Source: Archangium sp. (GTDB taxonomy: Bacteria; Myxococcota; Myxococcia; Myxococcales; Myxococcaceae). Taken from it: DNA of 64,000 nucleotides. Position numbers and translations under genes: made by a program. Shown here piece after piece: positions 50,758 to 58,553 of the stretch. The DNA lies in the NCBI GenBank assembly GCA_030681645.1, contig JAUXRX010000039.1, positions 1 to 64,000 of the forward strand, given 5' to 3'. The stretch's first letter is position 1. Every line of letters begins with the position of its first letter. The notes under the pieces were generated by a model. That model ran no database searches. It saw only the letters and a list, made by a program, of their open reading frames with translations, and was not told where the DNA came from.

Positions 50758-52158
50758 TCAGAAGCAGGGCACCACGACGCCGCTCTCGACGAGCCCGTTT
50801 CGGACCTCCTGCGGGTTCCGCCCGATGCACTGACCCGCGGTGAAGGTGCGGGGCGCGACCAGGGGATCGCTCACCGACACCTTCAGCGTGCCCTCGTCGA
50901 TGCGGTAGAGCGCCTCGCCCTGACGCGCCGCCGTGAAGAGCGTCAGCGACGGCGAGCGGCCCGAGGGCGCGGTGAACGAGGCCTGGTAGCGGGCGACGAA
51001 CTCATCCGGCACCGTCTCGTTCGCGGTCGCGAGCACGCCCAGCCCGAGGGTGACGTCGAGCTGCGCGGCCGGTGAAGCCGTCAGGCGCACGCCCCCCGGC
51101 ACCATCGCCCACGAGAGCCCCGCGCGGCGTCCGTGGTCAGGGTTGAAGTCGCCGCTGAAGAGCAGCGCCTGTCCCGAGTGCAGCGTCGAGGCCACGTTGC
51201 CCAGGCCCACGTTCTGCACGCGGGCGCCCGTCGAGTCGACCAGCAGCTCCGCCGAGAGCCCGGCGAGGAACGCGTCAGCGGCCCGGCCGCGCGCGCCTTC
51301 CAGGCCGCCGAAGCCGAGGTCCGTCAGCAGGCCGAGGAAACGGGTGGCGCCCACGTCGACCTTCACCGTGCCCTTCTGGTTGGGGCCCTCGAGGCGCACG
51401 AAGACGAGCGGGTTCTTCGCCGCGGTGCTGGCGGTGCGGCTCACGCCATCGGCGCCGACGACGTCGACCCGCACGTCCTCGAGGACGCCCATCGACGCGC
51501 TGAAGTCCTGCGGGCCGTGCTTCTCCAGCCTGTACTCCACCCGGCCACGCGCCGAGGCGGTGAGGGACGGGAGCTGGCTCGACGGCATGGCGGCCAGCAG
51601 GGCCGTCACGGCGGCTTGCGCGCGGGAGAGGTCCACCTCGACGGCGAGGCTCTTCCCCGTGCGCAGCCTCACCACGAAGGCCTCTGCCTTTGCCGCACCC
51701 ACCAGCACCGCGACGTCGAGGTCGCCCGAGACGCGCAGGTGGAGCTGCAGCCGGTCGACGTTCTGCGCGCAGCTCGTGTCGACGAGCCCGTTCGACTGAA
51801 GACACACGTCGAGGCCGCGGACCTGGAACGTCAGCGACGCCCCCTCGCGCTCCACCACGTTGCTCTCGACGAAGACGCGCTCCGCGACCTCGCCCGCGGA
51901 GTCGAGGCCCTGGTCGAGGGACGTCACCGCCGGCACGCGGGGCTGGGCGAAGGTGGATCGCGGTAGCCCAAAGCCGGCGAAGGCGTCGTCCACCACGGGC
52001 CAGGTGTTGGTCTGCTCGGTGGTGCGCCACGCCTCGCGCACGAGGGCCTTCAGGTCGGCCGAGGCCTTCTCGGCGACCTCCTTCGGGTCGGGCGGGGCGC
52101 AGGCGACCACGAAGAGGGACACCACGACGCCGACGGCACTTCGAAGCAGAGAGGACAC
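50758..52158 (-). CDS. Lipoprotein of unknown function
   Basis: 466 aa. GTG 52158 is chosen because it begins a lipoprotein signal (VSSLLRSAVGVVVSLFVVAC, lipobox VVAC) and has GGAG upstream. The mature protein is beta-rich with repeated hydrophobic strands (VDRLQLHLRVSGDLDVAVLVGAAKAEAFVVRLRTGKSLAVEVDL, RVDVVGADGVSRTAST) and several Asp/Gly turns. No catalytic motif. Divergent from the BNR-repeat lipoprotein at 52281. Confidence 0.7.
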   Translation of the reverse strand: MSSLLRSAVGVVVSLFVVACAPPDPKEVAEKASADLKALVREAWRTTEQTNTWPVVDDAFAGFGLPRSTFAQPRVPAVTSLDQGLDSAGEVAERVFVESNVVEREGASLTFQVRGLDVCLQSNGLVDTSCAQNVDRLQLHLRVSGDLDVAVLVGAAKAEAFVVRLRTGKSLAVEVDLSRAQAAVTALLAAMPSSQLPSLTASARGRVEYRLEKHGPQDFSASMGVLEDVRVDVVGADGVSRTASTAAKNPLVFVRLEGPNQKGTVKVDVGATRFLGLLTDLGFGGLEGARGRAADAFLAGLSAELLVDSTGARVQNVGLGNVASTLHSGQALLFSGDFNPDHGRRAGLSWAMVPGGVRLTASPAAQLDVTLGLGVLATANETVPDEFVARYQASFTAPSGRSPSLTLFTAARQGEALYRIDEGTLKVSVSDPLVAPRTFTAGQCIGRNPQEVRNGLVESGVVVPCF

Positions 52159-52268
52159 GGGCAGACGCTCCAGGGAGAGGGGTTCGACGTACGACTCTCG
52201 ATACGGGCACGCGGCCGCAGGTCTCACCGCTTGCGAGAAATCTGGTCAGGCGCCCCGCGTCGGGCCCT

Positions 52269-52274
52269 TACAAT
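52269..52274 (+). promoter_or_regulatory. -10 element giving a leaderless start
   Basis: TACAAT (five of six TATAAT positions) ends 6 nt before the GTG at 52281, with no Shine-Dalgarno. The predicted transcript would begin at or within 2 nt of the start codon. Confidence 0.5.
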
Positions 52275-52280
52275 GGGTCC

Positions 52281-54215
52281 GTGCGTCACCTGATTCTGCT
52301 GTCGTTGTTCCTTGGCTGTGGCTCCCCCGTGCCCGGCGCCGATGGGGGCGCTGAGCTGGACGCGGGGCCCCTCCCCATCGTCGACACCCGGCAGTGGACC
52401 GAGCTGCCTGAAGAGACGCTGGCGGTGGAGTGCCGGCCGGTGATCGGCGCGCGCTTCCACTCGCTCGATCCCGCAGCGCCGCAGCACTGGCGAGCCGAAG
52501 CGTCCAACGTGCTCTTGCGCAGCGCCGACGAGGGCCGCACGTGGACCCGCGCCCCGCTGGATCATGCGCTGGGCGCGCTGATGGTCGGCCCGGTGGTGCT
52601 CGCGTACGGCAACACCGAGCCGCTCCGGCTCAACTTCGCGCAGTGGCTGGGCAGCGACGACCGCGGCCAGACCTGGGCGCCGTTGGTCCTCACGCCCACC
52701 ACCGACCCCGCACTCCCCGCGGGCTCGCTCACCGCGCTGGTGGGCGCCACCCGCGTGGCGTGGACCCCCACCGGCCGCGTCCTCTATTCCGAAGACCAGG
52801 GACAGACCTGGCGCTCAGAGCCCGACGCGGTGCAGCCGCGCTTCGGCGACGACTGGCAGAGCACCCTGGGTGACCGGGAATGGGTGGCGCACGCCGACGA
52901 GCGCTCGGTGTACGCCTCGCGCGATCGCGGCCGCACCTGGGCGCGAAAGACCTGGCAGCACCTGCAGGCGGCCTTCCTGCTGGGCGAGCAGGGCCTGGCG
53001 GCCCAGGGCTTCGAGGGAAATCTCTGGCTCTCCGAAGACGACGGCGAGACCTGGTCCCTGCCCGAGCAGATGTCGGGAGCGCTCGCTGCGGGCCCGGCCG
53101 ACGGCGAGGTGTGGGCGCTGAGCAAGCCGCTGGCGCCCGAGACGCCGCGCCTGATGCACTCGCGCGACTGGGGCCGCAGCTTCGCGCCGGTGCGGCTGCG
53201 CCTGGGCGCTGCGGGTGAGACGACCGCTGCCACGCCGAGCGGCCGGGTCTCCGCGCTGGCCGACGGGCGACGCGTCTTCCGCCTCGAGCTGACCGGGCTC
53301 TCCTCCCTGTCGGTGAGCGTCACCTGCATCGAGACCGCTGGCGCGGGCGCGCTCGAGCAACCCTCGCCCGCGAAGAGCGACGCGCCGGGCACCGCGACGT
53401 TGTGGGCCACGCGCGGGGTCACGGGGGGGCAGGCGCTGGGCTCGACGCAGCAGGTGGTGCCGCTCGCCGAGCCGGGGCGCGCGTACTGGCTGGGCCAGCA
53501 GACGTTCTCGGACGCGGTGTCCATCAACGGCGGCACGCGCACCGCTTCGGGCACCGTGGCGCTGCTGCTGCAACCGGCGCCGGTGCTGCGCCGGGACCTC
53601 GGGCCCGCGATGTTCGTACGCGAGCTCGAGCCCGCGGGGCTGACGCCCACCGTCATCACCCACTTCGACAACCTCCTCGAGCTGGGCACGAGCGGGCAGC
53701 AGAAGTTCCTCGAGTCGCACACGCTGCAGGCGCTGCCTGACGGCACGTTCCGCACCGACACCACCGAAGGCGACTACCCGTTGGGGGGCGCGACCGCGAT
53801 GTGGGCGCCCTGGCCGGAGCAGTCGCGCTGGGGCCGGCTCGCCGCCGGGGTGGCGGTGGTGACGAAGGACTTCATCGGCGCGACGCAGCACTTCCGCCTC
53901 ACCCGCGATCTCCTCGAGGCGCCGGTGTTCTGCGACCCCGCCACCATTCCGACGGAGCGGTGCCTCAGCTACCCCGGGCACGTCGCCGACTTCGCGCACC
54001 GCGACGGGCAGCTCTACGTGCTCGATGACTGGAAGGGCGAAGTGGTGGTGGCGAACTTCGCTGCTCTCAACAACCAGTGGAGGCCGGTGCTCACCGGGCT
54101 GGCGAAGCCCACCAGCCTCTTCCTGCCGCTCGACGAGGACCCGGGCCTCTATGTGGTGGACACGCATCTCTATCGCTTCGTCGCAGCCCCGCTCGTCCCG
54201 GGGAGGCGGCCATGA
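52281..54215 (+). CDS. BNR/Asp-box propeller lipoprotein
   Basis: 644 aa; GTG start. Short signal VRHLILLSLFLGCG (lipobox FLGC) followed by an Asp-rich linker. Repeats of Asp-box type SxDxGxTW: LLRSADEGRTW, GSDDRGQTW, YSEDQGQTW, YASRDRGRTW, LSEDDGETW, MHSRDWGRSF. Such propellers occur in sialidases and sortilin-like proteins; no sialidase catalytic set is apparent. The C-terminal third (NNQWRPVLTGLAKPTSLFLPLDEDPGLYVVDTHLYRF) is a second propeller-like part. Overlaps the next gene by 4 bp. Confidence 0.8.
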   Translation: MRHLILLSLFLGCGSPVPGADGGAELDAGPLPIVDTRQWTELPEETLAVECRPVIGARFHSLDPAAPQHWRAEASNVLLRSADEGRTWTRAPLDHALGALMVGPVVLAYGNTEPLRLNFAQWLGSDDRGQTWAPLVLTPTTDPALPAGSLTALVGATRVAWTPTGRVLYSEDQGQTWRSEPDAVQPRFGDDWQSTLGDREWVAHADERSVYASRDRGRTWARKTWQHLQAAFLLGEQGLAAQGFEGNLWLSEDDGETWSLPEQMSGALAAGPADGEVWALSKPLAPETPRLMHSRDWGRSFAPVRLRLGAAGETTAATPSGRVSALADGRRVFRLELTGLSSLSVSVTCIETAGAGALEQPSPAKSDAPGTATLWATRGVTGGQALGSTQQVVPLAEPGRAYWLGQQTFSDAVSINGGTRTASGTVALLLQPAPVLRRDLGPAMFVRELEPAGLTPTVITHFDNLLELGTSGQQKFLESHTLQALPDGTFRTDTTEGDYPLGGATAMWAPWPEQSRWGRLAAGVAVVTKDFIGATQHFRLTRDLLEAPVFCDPATIPTERCLSYPGHVADFAHRDGQLYVLDDWKGEVVVANFAALNNQWRPVLTGLAKPTSLFLPLDEDPGLYVVDTHLYRFVAAPLVPGRRP

Positions 54216-55429
54216 GCGCGCGCCACGTGCTGCTGTGGGCCGCGCTGTCGGGCTGCGGGCTCTTCAAGCCGGCGGGCGGGGCGGACGCGGGCACCAACCC
54301 CTGCGTGGATGACCCGACCACCTCCATCACCGTCACTCCCGCGATGGCGCGCATGAAGCCGGGCGACACGCTCACCTTCACCTGGGACATCCGCAGCAAG
54401 CGTGGCACAGCGGTGGCCGCACCGTCGATGGCGGGCAGGACCGTGGTCCCCGGGGGAAACAACACCGTGCGGGTGAGCGCGCCGCCGGTGCCCGGCACCT
54501 ACTTCCTCGACGTCACGCGCATCGGCTGTCCCGGCGACGTGGGGCAGGCCACCATCACCGTCGAGCCGCTGGCAGACCCGGGGCCTGCGCCCGGCGTGCA
54601 GCCGGTACCGACCGGCGTGGACTGGTCTCCCGACGGCACGAAGGTGGCGGTGGCGGGGCGGGGCGGGCTGTGGCTCTTCGACCCCGACGGCACCTTCCTC
54701 GAGTCGGTGAAGCTGCCGCACCAGGGGAAGATGACGGTGGCCTTCTCGCCCGACGGCGCGTTCATCGCGGTGGGCGGCGACACGGCCGCGCCGGTGTGGA
54801 TCTTGCGCACCGAGGGCCTCACGCCGTGGACCACCGCGGGCGGGCCGGGCACCGGCGGGATGATCTACGCCGCCGACGGCTCGGAGCTCTACGTGCACAA
54901 GGGCGACAAGGTGCTCGCGGTGTCCACCACCACCGGCGCGACCCGCGAGGTGTCGGCCATCAGCCCGGGCACCAGCGCCGACTCGGTGCCGCGCCTCGAG
55001 CTGGGTCCGCTGGGCTCGCTGCTGGTGACGGTGCCCGGCGAGCTGCGGGAGCTCTCCACCGGCCGCAGGATGACGAGGTGGAGCGTTGGCGCTTCGCTGG
55101 ACGGTGTGGTGATCGCCCCCGACGCGAGCTGGGTGCTCGATGCCAACCTCGGGCTGCACTACCCGTTCTTCCCTGCGCAGGGCGGTGGTGGTGGCGGCGG
55201 CTTCTTCACCGGCGAGCTCTCGGCGTCCGGCCTGGTGGCGCTGGGGAACACGGGCGCGGTGAGCGTGGTGCGGGTGACGAACGGCGCGGTGGTGAACGTG
55301 GGCGGGGCGACGCTGCCCGGCTCTCCGGGCAAGGTCCTCGACGTGGCCTGGAGCCCCGACGAGTCGAAGCTCGCCGTGGCGGGCAGCGGGAGACTGTTCA
55401 TCTTGAGCCGCGCTGACCTCGGCCTGTGA
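54212..55429 (+). CDS. WD40/TolB-like propeller lipoprotein
   Basis: 405 aa; ATG 54212 overlaps the previous stop (ATGA) with GGGAGGCGG upstream. Signal MSARHVLLWAALSGCG (lipobox LSGC). An Ig-like part (ARMKPGDTLTFTWDIRSKRGTAV) is followed by propeller blades: GVDWSPDGTKVAVAGRGGLWLF, MTVAFSPDGAFIAVGGD, MIYAADGSELYVHKGDKVLAVST, LDVAWSPDESKLAVAGSGRLFIL. Works with the gene at 52281 as a surface pair. Confidence 0.82.
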   Translation: MSARHVLLWAALSGCGLFKPAGGADAGTNPCVDDPTTSITVTPAMARMKPGDTLTFTWDIRSKRGTAVAAPSMAGRTVVPGGNNTVRVSAPPVPGTYFLDVTRIGCPGDVGQATITVEPLADPGPAPGVQPVPTGVDWSPDGTKVAVAGRGGLWLFDPDGTFLESVKLPHQGKMTVAFSPDGAFIAVGGDTAAPVWILRTEGLTPWTTAGGPGTGGMIYAADGSELYVHKGDKVLAVSTTTGATREVSAISPGTSADSVPRLELGPLGSLLVTVPGELRELSTGRRMTRWSVGASLDGVVIAPDASWVLDANLGLHYPFFPAQGGGGGGGFFTGELSASGLVALGNTGAVSVVRVTNGAVVNVGGATLPGSPGKVLDVAWSPDESKLAVAGSGRLFILSRADLGL

Positions 55430-55495
55430 GCGCGAGCTGTTGCGATGCGCAGCGTCGAGCTTGTCGTTTCGTTGACCAGCGCGTCTCATCGCGGC

Positions 55496-55762
55496 GTGAA
55501 GGCGCTCAAGTGGATCAGCGTGATGCTCGGTGTGCTGGCCTGCGCGTGTGTGGCGGGCTCGTGGTGGTACGGGCGGGGCGAGAAACAGCGCATGGCCGCG
55601 CTGGCCGCGAGGCTGATCAAGGACTGTCCCGCAGACCAGATTCAGGTGCTGAGCATGATGCAGGGCGACGCGATGGAGGAGTACGCGCTCGACGCCTGCG
55701 GGAAGCCCGTGCGGCTCCAGTGTCTGGCGCCAGACTTCACGTGCTTCGTCGCGCCGCGTTGA
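55496..55762 (+). CDS. Small membrane protein, unknown function
   Basis: 88 aa from GTG 55496; ATG 55445 would add 17 residues, and neither has a good RBS. One TM helix (KWISVMLGVLACACVAGSWWYG) is followed by a short exported part with conserved-looking Cys (KDCPADQI, ALDACGKPVRLQCLAPDFTCFV), able to form two disulfides. No family recognised. It ends 3 bp before the 40-bp tandem duplication. Confidence 0.6.
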   Translation: MKALKWISVMLGVLACACVAGSWWYGRGEKQRMAALAARLIKDCPADQIQVLSMMQGDAMEEYALDACGKPVRLQCLAPDFTCFVAPR

Positions 55763-55765
55763 GGG

Positions 55766-55845
55766 ATTTGGAGCGGCGCTTCACTGAGCGACGCGACCAG
55801 GTAATATTTGGAGCGGCGCTTCACTGAGCGACGCGACCAGGTAAT
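55766..55845 (+). repeat. Perfect 40-bp tandem duplication
   Basis: Bases 55766-55805 and 55806-55845 are identical over all 40 positions, including the flanking ATTTGG and GGTAAT. Two exact adjacent copies with no further units. Each contains CGCT/AGCG half-sites around TCACTG. Perfect identity implies a very recent duplication, or a protected functional site. Confidence 0.97.
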
Positions 55846-55928
55846 GAGGTGACGAAGGAGCCAGGCACCTTCGCGCGGCCTGGGCGATACTCCCTGCAGT
55901 CCGGGGGGGAGTCTTCGAGGTCGCCGTC

Positions 55929-56975
55929 GTGAAGGTGCAGCGCAAGAAGTCGATGTCTCCCAGGCCCGTCGGCCCCGCGCGCAGCGCTGCGGCCGGCCAG
56001 CCCCCCGCCGCGAAGGGCTGGACGCCCGGCCGGCCCACGGCGAACGCGAGCGTGCCGCTCTTGCCGCGCGCGGCGCCTGCCCCTTTGACGCTCGAGGCGC
56101 TGCCGGGCTCCTCCGCGTGGGCGGCCCTGCCCGCGCTCTCGCAGCGGCAGGTGGAGACGGTGCTGGGCGCGGACGGCCACCGCGGGATGGTGGCGCGCGC
56201 GGAGGTGAAGGCGCTGCTCGCCGGCCCCGGGTTCGAGGCCTTGCCGCCCGCGGAGCAGGCCGCCGCGATTCGGGGGGTGCTCGCCAGGCCGCCGGTGCTG
56301 CCCGGCCTCGCCATCGGCGAGCTGGGCCCGAGCGGGCCGCGGCCACACACGGTGGGCGCGCCCGAGGCGGCGGGCCGCGTCGACTTCCCGGGCCAGGCGG
56401 CGGCGGCGACCCGGGTGGAGGTCACCATCGGCGGAAAGACGGTGTCCATCGTGGCGCCGGCCGACGGGCACTTCACCCCCGACACGCAGCTGAGCGTCGA
56501 GGAGGTGGCCAGCGCGCTCTCCGCGATGCCGCCCGAGGCGCTGGCGCGGGTGGCGGAGGTGCGCCTCGCGCCCACGAAGAACCCGGAGGACGCGTTCTGG
56601 GCGCAGCAGTACGGCCGGGCCGAGTTCAGCACCTTCATGAACTGCGGCTCCGACGGCGTGGTGACGATCTTCCCGCAGACGACGAAGGTCGGCGCGAGCG
56701 GCGTGGCCTCGACCCTGGTGCACGAGACGGGGCACGCGTGGTCGATGAAGGACTGGGGAGGAAAGGACAGCGCGCCCTGGCAGGCCTGGAAGAGCGCCGG
56801 CGCGCGCGACGGCCTGCCGCCCTCGCAGTACGGCGCCCACAACCTCGACGAGGACCTCGCTGAAACACAGACCCTGTTCCTGGAATCGCGAGGCCGGCCC
56901 GAGTACGCGACGTACCGGGCGCTGTACCCTCACCGCTTCGCCATCCTCGAGCAGCGCTTCGGAGGTTCGCCGTGA
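55929..56975 (+). CDS. Lethal-factor-like (ATLF/M34-type) zincin
   Basis: 348 aa; GTG 55929. The first 60 residues are basic/Pro/Ala-rich (KVQRKKSMSPRPVGPARSAA) without a signal peptide. A helical middle (LSQRQVETVLGADGHRGMVARAEVKALLAGPGFEALPPAEQAAA) precedes the catalytic part: STLVHETGHAWSMKDWGGKD with HETGH at 265-269, and HNLDEDLAETQTLFLES with E308/E312 about 43 residues later, then RPEYATYRALYPHRFAILEQRF. Motif order and spacing resemble the C-terminal domain of anthrax lethal factor (HExxH, then the Glu of the E..FAE motif). The product could be a secreted or contact-delivered effector. It overlaps its small partner by 4 bp. Confidence 0.75.
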   Translation: MKVQRKKSMSPRPVGPARSAAAGQPPAAKGWTPGRPTANASVPLLPRAAPAPLTLEALPGSSAWAALPALSQRQVETVLGADGHRGMVARAEVKALLAGPGFEALPPAEQAAAIRGVLARPPVLPGLAIGELGPSGPRPHTVGAPEAAGRVDFPGQAAAATRVEVTIGGKTVSIVAPADGHFTPDTQLSVEEVASALSAMPPEALARVAEVRLAPTKNPEDAFWAQQYGRAEFSTFMNCGSDGVVTIFPQTTKVGASGVASTLVHETGHAWSMKDWGGKDSAPWQAWKSAGARDGLPPSQYGAHNLDEDLAETQTLFLESRGRPEYATYRALYPHRFAILEQRFGGSP

Positions 56976-57202
56976 GCACGACCCACCATCCCGGCACCAT
57001 CGTCTTCGCCGAGGCAGGGAAGAAGGAAGAGCAGGTGAAGCAGGCCTCCGAAGTGCCGGAGTCGATCGCCTTCGTGAAGGAGCAAGGGGTGCTGGTGCCG
57101 GTGGTGCGCGTGGTGGCGGCCGTGGTGGGCGACCAACGGGTCATCACCAGCTTCGGCGCAGACGGGCGGCTGCTCCAGACGACGTACCAGCGGCGGGGTT
57201 GA
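56972..57202 (+). CDS. Small partner of the zincin (possible immunity protein or chaperone)
   Basis: 76 aa; GTG 56972 overlaps the zincin stop (GTGA). Sequence MSTTHHPGTIVFAEAGKKEEQVKQASEVPESIAFVKEQGVLVPVVRVVAAVVGDQRVITSFGADG is a short helix plus beta-strands with no recognised domain and no signal peptide. Strict 4-bp coupling to a protease without a signal peptide suits an inhibitor, chaperone or adaptor. Function is an inference from position only. Confidence 0.55.
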   Translation: MSTTHHPGTIVFAEAGKKEEQVKQASEVPESIAFVKEQGVLVPVVRVVAAVVGDQRVITSFGADGRLLQTTYQRRG

Positions 57203-57212
57203 GCAACGCCCT

Positions 57213-57461
57213 CTACGAGGAGGACGCGGTGTTCACGCGGCCTGAGGTGAAGCGGCTTCGCGAGGCAGGAGCCGGGGTGTCTCCCTTCGCTGCGCGGCGG
57301 GGGCGCGAGAGAAACCCGGCGAGGGACGTGAGCACCACCAGGAAGGGCGCCATCGCCAGCACCACGTAGAAGGCCAGCTGTGCCGCGAGGTCGAGCACCG
57401 GCCCGACCAGCACCCGCTCGCCCACGCGCGTCACCACTCCCCGCAAGCTGACTCTGGCCAT
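57213..57461 (-). pseudogene. Truncated YihY/BrkB family membrane protein
   Basis: An 82-codon minus-strand frame encodes the N-terminal part of a YihY/BrkB-family protein: LVGPVLDLAAQLAFYVVLAMAPFLVVLTSLAGFL is the first TM hairpin region, which in intact members is followed by about 200 more residues and five TMs. Here it runs into unrelated sequence (SRPRRAAKGDTPAPASRSRF) and stops. No RBS of note. A decayed fragment. Confidence 0.7.
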
Positions 57462-57501
57462 CAGTCCCCGCGGCCCGCGAAGGCGCGCGGCTCCGGTGTG
57501 A

Positions 57502-57747
57502 CTACGAGTGAGCCGACGCGTGCGGCAGGGCCGTCACGAGGCGGTCCCGCAGCTGGTGGCGGAGCTCACGGCCCGGCCTGGGCGCGGCCATCAGCCCGAC
57601 GCCCAGGCCCAGCACCAGGCCGCCGAAGAGGGTGAAGATGGGCATCAACCGCGCGGCGGTCGAGCGTCGTCGCTCCAGGCCCACCAGTTCCAGCAGGTGC
57701 TCCCCGTCGAGCTGGTGAAGGGTCTTCTTCAAAGAGTTCATCGTCAT
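57502..57747 (-). CDS. YtxH-like small membrane protein
   Basis: 81 aa; ATG 57747 with GGAGCAGG upstream. An N-terminal helix (NSLKKTLHQLDGEHLLELVGLERRRS) precedes one glycine-rich TM helix (IFTLFGGLVLGLGVGLMAAPRPGRELRHQLRDRL), the YtxH/gas-vesicle-related pattern of glycine-rich TM plus basic tail. Appears intact, unlike its neighbours. Role: small envelope or stress protein by family. Confidence 0.75.
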   Translation of the reverse strand: MTMNSLKKTLHQLDGEHLLELVGLERRRSTAARLMPIFTLFGGLVLGLGVGLMAAPRPGRELRHQLRDRLVTALPHASAHS

Positions 57748-57962
57748 GGTCCTGCTCCTCGTCGTGTGAGTCACCACCTGCAGCCGGCCCCCCTGCGCAT
57801 CTCCCGCGCCGACCGCGTTCAACCGAATGAGCGTCTCCGTCACGGGGCCTCCTTCCGCCGGGGGCTTGCCCTTGCAGGGCACCGGCCAGCGCGGGGCGCT
57901 CTCGAAAGGGGGGCTCGTCCGCCGCAACGATTACCCGGGCACCGCACATCATGCGCGCGGGC

Positions 57963-58200
57963 TCATCGCGCCAGCACCCGGGTGAGCTCGAAGAGCTGCG
58001 CGTCGATGGGCTTGAGGCGGCCGGCGACCTCGGCGAGCGGCGTCTCCCGGATGCCGCCGCACTCGATGCCCACCAGCACGCCCTGGCGGCCGGCGGCGAG
58101 CGCGTCGATGGCGGCAGCGCCGGAGCGGCTGGCGAGGATCCGATCGAACGCGCCCGGGGCACCGCCCCGCTGCACGTGCCCGATGCGGGTGAGGCAGTGG
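57963..58200 (-). pseudogene. 6-phosphofructokinase C-terminal fragment
   Basis: The minus-strand frame ending at TGA (57965-57963) gives LTRIGHVQRGGAPGAFDRILASRSGAAAIDALAAGRQGVLVGIECGGIRETPLAEVAGRLKPIDAQLFELTRVLAR, the last 80 or so residues of PfkA (GHVQRGG and the substrate loop are diagnostic). The upstream sequence is not PFK-like and no start or RBS exists, so this is a 5'-truncated relic. Confidence 0.8.
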
Positions 58201-58233
58201 GCGCCGCCTGGCACGGTCGCGGCCACGCGCGGC

Positions 58234-58422
58234 GCTCCGGTGCCTGTGATGATCAGCTGCGGGACCGGTGAGGAGAACCTCGCCAACAACCGCGCGATGG
58301 CGCAGGTGCTCGAGGCGCAGCGGTACTCCGTCAGCCTCGTCACCGCGCGCGACGGCCACACGTGGACCTGCTTGCGCGACACGCTCGAGGCGAGCCTCGG
58401 TCGGCTCCTCTCCCTCCGATGA
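58234..58422 (+). pseudogene. Esterase (enterochelin-esterase-like) C-terminal fragment
   Basis: The plus strand reads APVPVMISCGTGEENLANNRAMAQVLEAQRYSVSLVTARDGHTWTCLRDTLEASLGRLLSLR up to TGA. The phrase CGTGEENLANNRAMA and the DGHTWxxWRD-like catalytic His region match the C-terminal part of putative esterase (Fes/EntF-type alpha/beta) proteins. The N-terminal two-thirds is absent; the fragment begins within 35 bp of the pfkA relic on the other strand. A remnant. Confidence 0.75.
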
Positions 58423-58553
58423 GGAGACAGAGCCAACAGGAGGTGCCCCCGCTTCACCCGCATTTCGCCACGAGGGTGGCGCAATCCGCCATGCTGCGGG
58501 TGGGCTGGCGGAGCGACAGGCCCGCGGCCCCCGGCTTGCTGACGGGGCGAGGC

